Source: Tetramitus jugosus (lineage: Eukaryota > Heterolobosea > Eutetramitea > Acrasida > Vahlkampfiidae). From it: a stretch of DNA of 64,000 nucleotides. Under the pieces are notes generated by a model. That model did no database searches and was not told where the DNA came from. It worked only from the letters and a program-made list of their open reading frames with translations. The stretch lies in NCBI GenBank assembly GCA_937625935.1, contig OW569395.1, positions 1 through 64,000 on the forward strand, read 5' to 3'. Below are positions 1 to 9,388 of the stretch, piece after piece. The position numbers and the translations under genes are program-made. Every line of letters starts with the position of its first letter. Positions within the stretch are counted from its first letter, which is position 1.

Positions 1-863
1 CCAAACCCAAACCCAAACCCAAACCCAAACCCAACCCAAACCCAAACCCAAACCCAAACCCAAACCCAAACCCAAACCCAAACCCAAACCCAAACCCAAA
101 CCCAAAACCCAAACCCAAACCCAAACCCAAACCCAAACCCAAACCCAAACCCAAACCCAAACCCAAACCCAAACCCAAACCCAAACCCAAACCCAAACCC
201 AAACCCAAACCCAAACCCAAACCCAAACCCAAACCCAAACCCAAACCCAAACCCAAACCCAAACCCAAACCCAAACCCAAACCCAAACCCAAACCCAAAC
301 CCAAACCCAAACCCAAACCCAAACCCAAACCCAAACCCAAACCCAAACCCAAACCCAAACCCAAACCCAAACCCAAACCCAAACCCAAACCCAAACCCAA
401 ACCCAAACCCAAACCCAAACCCAAACCCAAACCCAAACCCAAACCCAAACCCAAACCCAAACCCAAACCCAAACCCAAACCCAAACCCAAACCCAAACCC
501 AAACCCAAACCCAAACCCAAACCCAAACCCAAACCCAAACCCAAACCCAAACCCAAACCCAAACCCAAACCCAAACCCAAACCCAAACCCAAACCCAAAC
601 CCAAACCCAAACCCAAACCCAAACCCAAACCCAAACCCAAACCCAAACCCAAACCCAAACCCAAACCCAAACCCAAACCCAAACCCAAACCCAAACCCAA
701 ACCCAAACCCAAACCCAAACCCAAACCCAAACCCAAACCCAAACCCAAACCCAAACCCAAACCCAAACCCAAACCCAAACCCAAACCCAAACCCAAACCC
801 AAACCCAAACCCAAACCCAAACCCAAACCCAAACCCAAACCCAAACCCAAACCCAAACCCAAA
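1..863. repeat. Telomere, (CCCAAA)n
   Basis: About 143 tandem copies of CCCAAA, equal to TTTGGG on the G-rich strand that would run out to the chromosome end. Only two irregular units are visible: a CCCAA unit near 29-34 and a CCCAAAA unit near 101-107, both close to the distal end. The array ends sharply at 863. The C-rich strand reading 5' to 3' into the chromosome is the orientation expected for a left telomere. The T3G3 unit lacks the A of the common TTAGGG and TTTAGGG repeats. Confidence 0.97.
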
Positions 864-1483
864 TCAACTTTGGTTTCAAAAATCGAAATTTTCATCAAAA
901 TACGAAACAAAACCAACTTCACAGCAGAACCCTCCCGATTAACCCGTATTGTAAATAAAATCACTCTTCTCATCACATGCTTTCATTTCCCTACCTCCTC
1001 TAGTCAAAACTGCCAGCTAACGCTGTCAGTGCAAGGATAGCTCGTTTACCTAGTCTCTCCGGTGCAGTGCTTGTGTAACACCAAACCCAAACCCAAAAAT
1101 CAAGTCAGTCAAAATTTCAGAAAAATCAAGTCATAAGACATCAAGTCAAAAAATATAGTTAGTAGGAAATCATGTTTAAAATGATCAAATAATGTCCCAA
1201 TACTCTGATCTAAAACAAAGAAATCATTTATCACTAGTACGTCTTATCTCCAGTACAGAATCAAAATCGTCTAAAATCTGTTGCAGTTTTAACACTGTTG
1301 CCGATAAAAATCTGTTAAATACAGCACAGATATATCGGCTCTACGAGCCGATACAGCTCAAATCGAGTTGAAAACCTCGCCAATCTCTTCATCTCAACCA
1401 GCTGAAGCTCCTAGAGCAATAAAAAATCTCAAAAAAAAAATTACCATATAAGGAAATCGTTTCCTTAGGTTGGGGAATCCAGG
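864..1483. other. Subtelomeric spacer with short interstitial telomere repeats
   Basis: No gene is recognisable. A two-unit telomere-like island lies at 1081-1097 and another at 1490-1509, just inside the next ORF. A perfect 9-bp stem with a 3-nt loop (TATCGGCTC / GAGCCGATA) lies at 1333-1353. The rest is AT-rich unique sequence with A-runs. Confidence 0.6.
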
Positions 1484-2110
1484 ATGTATCCCCAAACCCA
1501 AACCCAACCCTCACATGTCTATCGATGCCAGAAGCCGTCAAGCGATAAGATATACTACGTCGATATCCATTCGTTATTCTGTAACTGTCTAGATTATCTA
1601 GGAAACTTTGGTCGTGTATGTAAGCATATTAATGCCTCCCTTGTTCATTTTGCAGTAGAAAAAGGAATGTATGGTATTGAAAGGAATGGCTACGAGTTTC
1701 TTCAAATCATGAAAAAAGTAGTTAATTCAGGATCCGATTCCCGAAGCCAGTCAGAGAATAGGGTTTATGTCAAATCAGATAGATTAGGTGCTCCGAGGTC
1801 CTCTATTAATAAGGCAAGAAAGTTTAAACCTAGAAAGAAAACTGGGAGAAAGAGATCGAATTGTCTGCAAGTGAATGACAATATTGGTGTATCCGTTGAA
1901 AATGTTGTCGGTATGAAGCGAGATCAAGATGGAGCACTGTTGTATCTGGTTATTTTGAATAGTCAAGAAGTATGGGAGCTGGCTCAAAATATCAACGAGC
2001 TTGATCTTATTGAAGAAGTGCTACAAGATGTTTATGATGTTTATATGAGCCTGAATGTTTGTTGTTCTCAGACTATCTGCATCATTGAAGAGGTTTTTGT
2101 TCGATGTTGA
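1484..2110 (+). CDS. SWIM-type zinc finger protein (subtelomeric, possibly partial)
   Basis: A 208-residue open frame. Residues 33-48 give Cys33-x-Cys35-x10-Cys46-x-His48 inside a hydrophobic context, the CxCx(n)CxH signature of SWIM zinc fingers. That domain is common in MULE-type transposases and in some chromatin or ubiquitin proteins. A basic patch (RKFKPRKKTGRKRS) follows at about residues 110-123 and could be a nuclear localisation signal. The ATG and the first codons lie in a telomere-like CCCAAA island, so the N-terminus may be an accident of breakage and repair, and the true gene may have been longer. No transposase domain is seen in the frame itself. Confidence 0.5.
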   Translation: MYPQTQTQPSHVYRCQKPSSDKIYYVDIHSLFCNCLDYLGNFGRVCKHINASLVHFAVEKGMYGIERNGYEFLQIMKKVVNSGSDSRSQSENRVYVKSDRLGAPRSSINKARKFKPRKKTGRKRSNCLQVNDNIGVSVENVVGMKRDQDGALLYLVILNSQEVWELAQNINELDLIEEVLQDVYDVYMSLNVCCSQTICIIEEVFVRC

Positions 2111-2781
2111 CTCATATATTGTATGAGAATCACTGGAAGAGAGGAATACATGGACATAGATGATCCTTACAAAGTATCCTTGTATAAGTTTTTTCTCATT
2201 TTATGGATCTGGAATTCGTCATTGAATAAAGGGTTTACTTGTCGGGTTTTTTCGACTTCGGGGATTTCACCCAGTTTGTGGCGGGTTATCCTGTGTCGGG
2301 GCTTTTCTGCGGAACGTCGGGTTTTGTTAATTTTCAGTCTGGAATTAATGCATAATGTTTATCATCCAGCAGCAAGTGGAGAATCGCTGGATATTGTTGT
2401 CCAGAAGTGTGACAGGGCTTTGAAGACGGTGGAAGAAATGAGAGAGCTCACTGTTAACTTTAGTAAGGGTCTGATTGGTGTCACAAAGGCTACATACAAC
2501 TCTTTGCTCAATCTTGCTGGATATACACTAATTCTGACAAAGATGAGTGTATATTGTTCTTGCATCCATCAAGGAAGCGCAGTAAGATGTATAACAAGCA
2601 GCGTCATTATATAGATTTTGTCCCAGTGGAACATAGGAATTCTACTCTTGATGAGCAAATTTCAAAGATGCTGAAAGCATTCACGAGTAGTATGTAATAC
2701 AATGATATGTGATCGGTGCTTCAAACTAATTGTTTTTAAGAATCTGATCTGAGCAAGAAGTATGATTATAGTAAGGAACAA
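2111..2781 (+). other. Unassigned subtelomeric stretch with one open frame
   Basis: A plus-strand frame of 163 codons (2123-2614) has no recognised domain; its second half is moderately protein-like (KCDRALKTVEEMRELTVNF) and the first half is not. It may be a decayed continuation of the SWIM gene or of the exonuclease gene downstream. The end of the stretch (about 2742 on) reads openly into the next frame. Confidence 0.25.
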
Positions 2782-3537
2782 TTGCTCAGAGCTGTAGAAC
2801 TTGCTGAAATATTTCATATGCCCAAAGTGAAAGTGCTCAGAGACAGTTATTATGGAGCACGTCTCAATGATCTAGGTAAATTGATTCAAATGAGAAATAC
2901 ACCTGCTCCACTGAACAAATCTACTACTAGGCCATTGTCACAATATGAAAAGAGCAGTACCTCTCAGATTGCAGTACTCACACAGAACATAACAGATGTT
3001 CAGTCAAATAGAAAACAGTTATTCAACAGACCAGTTCCAGAATTTGAACATACTGATATTGCTATGGTATTTACACCCATACTCCAGTACATAATATCAC
3101 CATAGAGCAACTGAAGTCTGCACCGTCACCACTATCTGTATTCAGAGAGTATATGGTTTAATTGAAGTCATTGAATTCAGATAAGGTCGTACTCGTAGCA
3201 CACTTTGGAACTGGTGCAGATTTCCCTAAACTGTTCAGGACACTACACAGTCTGGGCATCAAACTGGATCTAGATCTGGAACTAGCTGACACTAGATACA
3301 CTCTAAAGAAATATCTGAAAGGAGGCAGCAATACACTCAAGCTCACAGAATTGTATCTTAATCGAGTGTCCAAGGAAGGTTACAATGCTCATAACTCTTT
3401 GAGTGACAGTATTGCGCTGAGACAAGTTTTACGTTCTATTGTCACGGATATTGATCATGAGAATCAGAGAGCAATATACGAACGGTTCCTGGAAGATGTA
3501 ACTGCTAAATCTAAAGAAAAATACCACCGATTAATAT
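2782..3537 (+). pseudogene. Decayed DEDDh (DnaQ/TREX-like) 3'-5' exonuclease
   Basis: Two frames together resemble an RNase-T/DnaQ fold. The second (from about 3085, main ORF 3162-3581) shows VHNITIEQL, comparable to the conserved IHGIT segment, then VVLVAHFGTGADF (Exo II region, AHN..FD type), ELADTRYTLKKYL (DT..... segment), and YNAHNSLSDSIALRQVL, which matches the Exo III motif HxxxxD. The gene is broken: a TAA at 3159-3161 interrupts the frame between the IHGIT-like and Exo II parts, and the upstream piece (2782-3105) is in another frame. The Exo I DxE motif is not clear. The end merges with an inverted repeat. Active enzyme is unlikely. Confidence 0.5.
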
Positions 3538-3579
3538 GTGAAGTTCCTAATCCAGGAACCGTTCGTATATTGCTCTCTT
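3466..3579. repeat. 28-bp perfect inverted repeat, 58-nt spacer
   Basis: The arms 3466-3493 and 3552-3579 are exact reverse complements. The left arm lies in the exonuclease-like frame and the right arm at the junction with the PHD-finger frame. The arrangement looks like a fold-back or template-switch scar joining two broken genes rather than a transposon end. Confidence 0.85.
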
Positions 3580-3963
3580 GATCCTACTGCAGTTGCTCCA
3601 GACGGATACATGTGTGTGAAGAAGAAACGTAGACGGGCTTCTAAGAGAATAAAAATATCAGATGATCAAGTAGATGAAGTATTGTATGAGGAAGATGATC
3701 GTGGATTTGATGCATCACAAGCTATTCACACTCGTACCAGATCTGCCACAAAGAAACGAGCATGGAATGAACTGTAAGAAGACTGGAAAGAGAATGCAGA
3801 AGATGGTCACCATGATTACTGCTACAAATGCAATATTGGTGGTGATATTTTGATGTGTGATGGTTGCAATCAGTCTATTCATTTGAATTGTGTTGTTCCA
3901 CCATTAGATGAAGTGCCATCTGATGACTGGTATGCACTCAATTGGACAATTTCACGAGTATAG
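3538..3963 (+). pseudogene. PHD-finger gene fragment with in-frame stop
   Basis: One frame runs from 3538 to a TAG at 3961-3963 and is interrupted only by TAA at 3775-3777. Before the stop there is a basic KKKRRRASKRIK patch and an acidic stretch. After it comes CYKCNIGGDILMCDGCN followed by SIHLNC, matching the Cys4-His-Cys part of a PHD finger (histone-tail reader). The last Cys pair (W-x-C-x-x-C) is missing: the sequence reads DDWYALNW, which could follow from a one-base deletion. A nuclear chromatin protein is the likely ancestor. Confidence 0.6.
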
Positions 3964-4278
3964 ATTCTGACACTGAATTTGAAGAGCAAGATGCTTATGA
4001 TCATGAGAGTGATGTATGTTTCTTTATTTGAAGTAAATTTTGGCAGAAACAATATCTTTTCCATACAACCATCGCAAGCACAAGATTGCTCATTTATTGC
4101 ACTTGTTTTGTGAGCAACGACCCGTAGGGCATCTTTCACTCTTGTTGTCCCCTCGTAATGTACAAATTCCCCATTAAGCTAATTCTGTCGTAGCTTGTTT
4201 GGTTAGGGTGTGTGTTACTATGCATACATGCTCTAGTTCAAATCTCATCCATGGCAAATCAGGCCAATGGAGATGGCA
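3964..4278. other. No gene recognised
   Basis: AT-rich sequence with short open frames only. No motif, repeat or RNA structure stands out. Confidence 0.5.
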
Positions 4279-4930
4279 TCACCTTAAAATTTTTCGTTGT
4301 GTCCCCCTGGGAGAGAGACTTCCATTCTCGATAAACTCAGTGAAGCTAGTTGTTGAATGAAATACACAGCGCTTGGTGTATAGATACCAGAGTAATGCTA
4401 ACACAGGACAAGAGGAAAGAGTCCCTGTTCCGTAGATAGTTTGCTCTCTTGGTTCCGAGAGAAGCACTTTGTCTTTTACAATCTTCGTAATACAGGCAAG
4501 CTTGGAGTTGACACGGAAAAATTTCAGATGACGCAAAGTAACTGCAGCATAGGTGTCTTTGACCACTGGCACGACCAAACAACAAGATTATTAATCTGGA
4601 TTCAGCCTCTGAATAAAAGTTCAACTTTGAACACCAATTCGAAGATCTTGATTCAGTAGGGGTGCAACCTTCTTTGCCATATTTACGAAGAATGGCACGC
4701 AATATATTTTGTATGTCACTGCCGAATTCCTTCTTAGGGTCGCCTCGGTTGGTGTCCCTGAGGTGGTTACTCAAACTGTTCGCAAAGGTATCGCGGACAG
4801 TTTTATTACTATACCTCACCTCAACCCTCATCTTGAACAAGAAAAGCAAGAAGGTTGCTTTCTTGATTGGAAAAGGAACACTCTGATATTCTTTGAATAC
4901 AGAATCCTGCTTCATGTCTTCCCAAAACAT
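4279..4930 (-). pseudogene. Tyrosine-recombinase-like fragment (Crypton/DIRS type?), frameshifted
   Basis: Two minus-strand frames, 4930-4346 and 4578-4279, join near 4570 to give a plausible protein. The first ends in SRLIILLFGRASGQR, resembling the helix with the first catalytic Arg of tyrosine recombinases. The second continues with TLRHLKFFRVNSKLAC... and ends with SSCPVLALLWYL, like the C-P-V-x-A-L-x-x-Y-L segment seen after the K-containing beta hairpin in phage-integrase-fold recombinases. The C-terminal H-x-x-R and Tyr are not found, so this is at best a truncated, frameshifted copy. The assignment rests on pattern only. Confidence 0.3.
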
Positions 4931-6684
4931 TAGATAGTTGCGCTCCGCATACTCACGTACCTTAGATGTGTTTGGTGCTAGTCCAAAGCTTCAAGTTGGT
5001 TTTCAAATGTAGTGGAGTTGGAATTCACAATGGTTTTGAGCCAAATCTAGCATAGGAACAATCCTGGTTATCCTGTTAACTCGCTTGTAATGTGGACGCC
5101 CATCGGTCATGACACAAGCGGCGCCACGTCCTCTTTGGATTCTCGAGGTGATGGTGGTGACACTTAGTTAGCTTTGATGTTAATTACAACAGTCGTGCTC
5201 TCAGTTGATTGATGTATGATTCAATCAAGCCTATGGTCAATAGTGTGGCGCTCAGTCGGTGGATGAGTAGGACTTCTTTACGTTGTTGTACTGGCGATAG
5301 AGCGTGGTGCATACAACCACGATGAGGAGTACTTGGTTATGTTGCTGGTGGCAGGGATGTTGTTGTGGTCTCAGTCAATTGAGGGGAAATGCTTTGACGG
5401 TGGGTGCAGTCAATGAAGGTGACGCTCAGTCGTGTGTGCTTTGTTTGTCTCAGTTGTGGTGGTTAGAATGGTGCTGTACTTGATGGCTTTTTGTTGGTGA
5501 GAAATGAAGCAATGAATAGCAACACAAACACCACCATGTTGTTGCCAGTCTATTGGCACACTGATAAACGTGCTATTGGGGGCCGATCGGCTGTCGACAG
5601 GCAACTGTTTTGATGCTGCCAATCAGATTATGATGTGATATTTCGCAGACAGAGAGCTGTCATACTTGAATTTGAATCCTTTTGCTTCTGAGGAAGCATG
5701 TTGGAAGAAGTTCCCTTTATTTTGCTTCTTGTCGATCAATGAAGCTGTTCCATTCACCTCACAACAGTTGTAAACATACACTACGAGAATGTTCAGACAG
5801 CTTGTCACTTGTTTTTTTCCGTTTTGAATGTCGGTGACCTAAATTTCGACTGAATTGCTTGTCGAATTGTCGCTGTACTCCCAACAACCAACAACGACAC
5901 CATCCTCCTCCAACACCCACCACCAACCATGCCAACAATTTAAAAAGTGTCATTCCATTTTTTTTGCGATCATAGGGCAATCGAAAAGAAGAGCACCACA
6001 AAATCTCCGCAAAAGAAAAAATCAGCAAAGACGACGAAAGAAGACAATTCTTACGCTCGGAGCACTGCCAGTGAAGTTATTATTGCTTTTTGCAAGACAA
6101 AATTTCCTCAAGTAACAGTCTTTCCCTTAAAGAAACTTACATTACAAATGTACTTTTACTGCTGATCTTTCAACCAACCTATCCAACTCCTCCAGGAGTA
6201 GATGTGAACTTCTTAGTTAGGAGAATTGTATCAATTTGAACCAGTTGATAGTGATGTTGTACCCATTTCGTTGGAATGACAAAAGAACTTTGATTTTAAA
6301 TAAATTTGAGTTTGATTTGTAAAAAATGAAAAAGTTTTAGTTTTTTAGTTTTGAGTGAGGGATGAGCTTTTTTGTGTCATCTCAATTTTGCCATGAAGAA
6401 AGAACGAAAAAAGAAAAAAGCCCAAAAAAATTAAAAAACAATCAGAGTACGAGGAAAAAACTGGTCCAAAAGAAAGGGGAATCCATGCCCAATTTTTGGA
6501 AAAACCGAGTTCAAGCCAAGCTGTCAAACCAAGCTTCCTCTCTCCTTTGCAAGGAGCAACCAACACCCAAGAAGTTTCTTCAAACACCTTCCAAACAACG
6601 TTTGCTCGAGCGGAGTATAGACCGAAACTCCGCATGGATACAAGCACTGAGCCATGAAATTGGATCAAATATTAATAAAAACTT
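4931..6684. other. Long subtelomeric stretch without a convincing gene
   Basis: No frame has a known domain. A short plus-strand piece (5947-6165) is Lys/Ser-rich and protein-like but has no start or partner. Between 5195 and 5460 the words CTCAGTCG or CTCAGTTG recur five times at irregular spacing. 6300-6480 is a purine-rich A tract. Confidence 0.4.
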
Positions 6685-7221
6685 TTATTTTTTGGCAACC
6701 TTGTGTGGCTTAGGATTGTTTAGCTCGCTGCCAGTTCTCTTGTTGGTTTGCACCACCAATTCATGCACGATCTTGCAGAGATGTGTTGGGAGTCTCTGTC
6801 AACAAGGTGAGATTGATGTGATTCTCTATATGAGAGCTAGAGTAGGTACTTGTAACCCAGAATGGGAAGGTCTTGAGATCCTCCAACTTCTCAATGCCAA
6901 GAGGTGCTGCCAAGATGGATGCCATTTGAGAAACAGTCACCTTGTTGTAGGCTTGTGTGAGTTTGAGGAGGAGTTCACCCACACGAACGTCCTTTAGGAA
7001 GCCTTTCACCTCAGTGCCTTGAGTTTCTCTTCCTTTCAACAGTTGGAAGAGATCCTTGCCTTCCTTTGCCACCTCCTTTCTTCTCATTGCATACCTATAT
7101 TTAATCCTTCTTGTACCAGTAGCTTGTTTCCGATTATCATCTCCACTTTCTCTCAGCTTAATAAGGTGTTGTCTAATTCTGGAAGGCATTCTATCCTGAG
7201 ACAACAATTCCTTCTTAATAT
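6685..7221 (-). pseudogene. 3' part of a gene split by the Tc1/mariner insertion
   Basis: Read on the minus strand this half starts at the transposon's TA target site and runs through a basic region (RRIKYRYAMRRKEVAKEGK), then VGELLLKLTQAYNKVTVSQM and PLGIEKLEDLKTFPF. The open frame stops at 6761, but shifting one frame near 6775 gives a natural ending, KIVHELVVQTNKRTGSELNN and then a lysine-rich tail with TAA at 6685-6687. The protein family is unknown. Its 5' part is at 9389-9892. The frameshift and the insertion both indicate a dead gene. Confidence 0.5.
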
Positions 7222-7335
7222 TATTGCTCTTTGATGTCAAATTCACCCACCTTTCGCACACAAAAAAAACAAAAAAGGAAACAAGACTGGTTCAATTCAG
7301 AAAAAATCTAAAACAAGAATTTATCGGAAAATTTC

Positions 7336-8282
7336 TTAGCGGTTATTTACAAACATTTGGGCGGTAATACAATGACGATACATTTTCAACAACCTCTTGT
7401 GTGTCAGTTTGGTGAGGATACCTATGATATCCTTCACCAATGTTATAGAGCCATCCCGATTGCGTCTCAGAGTGTTCTTGATGAACGCAAACACCAGTTC
7501 CGCAGGATTCAACTCGGGACTGTAGCAGGAGTAGGTTGACTCCTACCTGCTCAAGTGTTTGGCAAATCAGTTCAAACGTATCCCTTCCCACATGAACCGA
7601 GGCATTATCCATGACAAGAACATCTCCTCTCGTCAATGTCTTGGATGCAATGCAGTCAGCAATGAATAATGAATAATCATACTGTGTGTTCGAGCCTGGT
7701 CGAATCTCTGCAGCGAATGGCACTTCACTGTTCGGCGTGGTCATCAACGTCATTGTCACAAAGTGCACCTCATCGAGAAATTTGACGTTCTTGAGGCCAA
7801 AACGATTCACAATCGATGGCATTGCTACTACATGATCGACAAATCGCTTGACATTTGCTGCTGTGTATTTCAAGTGTTGTTTGAATTCTACAGAATGGTA
7901 GGACCAGCCCCATGATTGAAACAGGAGACAAATTGTAGCGGGTGTGACAATGGTGCCGGTATATAGTTTCAACACCGAGGCGAATTCAGAAAGTTTTGTT
8001 TGGGGAAATACTTGTGCCAGATAATATAACAATGCTTGATCAACTGCAGTCAGTTTTCGATATCGGTACCCACCGTGACCATTTGGATGATGATTAGCAT
8101 CGGCCAACTTCCTCTTCCAATATCTAATCTGGTTCCTTGATAACGCATAGCTCCTTGCGGCCATTCTTTCAGAGAGACCACCAATAGTTGCCGCCACAGC
8201 TGCACAGTAACGCAATTTGAAAAAGTCGATTTTGCTCACTCTTGTACTTGGTTGTCTATTACCCTTTGGTCCTCTTGTCATT
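7336..8282 (-). pseudogene. Tc1/mariner transposase, frameshifted before the third catalytic residue
   Basis: Start taken as the ATG at 8282 (MTRGPKGN); the frame is open upstream to 8365. A helix-turn-helix-like N-terminus (GGLSERMAARSYALSRNQIRYW) is followed by a DDE_3/IS630-type catalytic domain: KFLDEVHF carries the first Asp and LVMDNASVHVG the second. Near 7540-7550 a one-base shift moves the expected YSPELNPAE segment, with the third acidic residue, into another frame, which then runs cleanly to TAA at 7336-7338. Without that shift the protein would be about 315 residues, normal for the family. A sequencing error would also explain a single shift. Confidence 0.8.
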
Positions 8283-8303
8283 TTTGTGATTTTCGGTGAA
8301 ACA

Positions 8304-8317
8304 TTTTGGCGCCAAAA
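8304..8317. promoter_or_regulatory. E2F-like palindrome TTTTGGCGCCAAAA
   Basis: A perfect 14-bp palindrome containing TTTGGCGC on both strands, which fits the E2F consensus TTTSGCGC. It lies 22 bp before the transposase ATG and 74 bp before the divergent second gene of the transposon. Same word as near 12.49, 50.30 and 52.51 kb. Confidence 0.45.
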
Positions 8318-8390
8318 ATTGACGTTATAAGTTGGAAAATCCATCACAACGTGTTCAGACAGCAAACATAATAAACAAAAAACAAAAACA

Positions 8391-9279
8391 ATGTCGAGAT
8401 GGATTGATTGTACACCAACCTTTAATGTTCAAGTTCAAAGTTCGCAAGTATGTCTCTCCAATATCACTCAACAGTCATCAACACAACACCAATCATCACA
8501 ACATAATCCTCAAACACCACAACCGCCAAATCAACAAAATCAATCCTCATATTATCCACCACCTACTCCAGTATTACAATCATCGACACAACAACAACGG
8601 AGTCCATCATCAATACAACAAATAAGTCATCATACAGAATGATGGCGAACAAAGTGATATGGATGTTGGTGATACTCGTTTTTGCCATACATGCCATAAA
8701 CCACTTTTAGTCGGACATAAGCTGGTTTGTCCAAAAAAACCAATCAACTGTGATGCAACATGTCTTTGGGAAAAATGTCCAGCGAAGAAAGCGAAATTCA
8801 CCAACCTCAAGGAATCAAAGCGAGCTCAACCTGAGAGGGAAATTTCGATCGGAAAATTACTCGGATCAAGAGACAAGGTTTCAAAGGCTGAGTTTGAAAA
8901 GCTCTTTCTCACCAAAGTGCAGCCCATATTGCAGGAAAAGGAAAATGAGCTCGAGGAAGATGACACACCAAAAAACAGTAATCATCAAGCATTCCTGATA
9001 CTGCATTAAAGAAAAGAAAAGAAAGAGAGGAAGCAGAAGAACCGGAAGAAGAATCCGCTGCGAAAAGGAACAAGTCTGAGATCAGTTTACACGACAGTGT
9101 GTTGTCTGATATTCAGAACTGCTCATGGATTAACGGGATTTGGTCCGTCGAATTCTGATCTTGAAATGAAATTGGATGCCATTTTGGAGGCGATTCAGGC
9201 TGGTTTCGATGAACAGAACAAGAAAATTGTAAAGTTGGAACAAAGATTCCTTGCATTATTACAAAAACTGAAAAAATAA
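8391..9279 (+). pseudogene. Transposon second gene: Gln/Ser-rich, Cys-cluster, coiled-coil protein (frameshifted)
   Basis: Three frames give one plausible protein. The first (8391-8642) is Ser/Gln/Pro-rich. The second (8659-9009) holds a Cys/His cluster FCHTCHKPLLVGHKLVCP, then C-x4-C-x4-C, likely zinc-binding, followed by a charged region. Near 8985 the coding frame changes to an Ala/Glu/Lys-rich stretch (KERE..EEPEEESAAKRNK), and near 9125 to LDAILEAIQAGFDEQNKKIV and a short coiled coil ending at 9279. Junctions near 8640, 8985 and 9125 look like single-base shifts; none has good intron borders. Function unknown; possibly an accessory DNA-binding protein of the element. Confidence 0.45.
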
Positions 9280-9388
9280 ATTTACTGTCTTTTTTGGACG
9301 TCATCCAAAGCTTCCATTCTTTTTTGGACGTCATCCAAAAGAGGATCAGTGTGTGTTGGGTGGGTGAATTTGGCCTCAAAGAGCAATA

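Larger units (their letters stand above)
7222..9388. mobile_element. Tc1/mariner-like (IS630 superfamily) DNA transposon, complete ends
   Basis: The element is bounded by TA dinucleotides (7222-7223 and 9387-9388), the Tc1/mariner target-site duplication. Terminal inverted repeats start TTGCTCTTTGA and match at 32 of 38 positions (7224-7261 against 9349-9386). Inside are a DDE transposase on the minus strand and a second gene on the plus strand, transcribed divergently from about 8280-8390. Removing the element and one TA restores an open reading frame through the flanking host gene, which shows the insertion site exactly. Both internal genes carry frameshifts, so this copy is probably not autonomous. 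Confidence 0.85.

Noticed and set aside
1-863. Centromeric or microsatellite array
   Set aside because: The position at the end of the sequence, the strand polarity and the 6-bp G-rich unit fit a telomere better.
5195-5460. A tandem repeat of CTCAGTyG
   Set aside because: The copies are irregularly spaced and only 8 bp long, so chance or decayed repeats cannot be separated.
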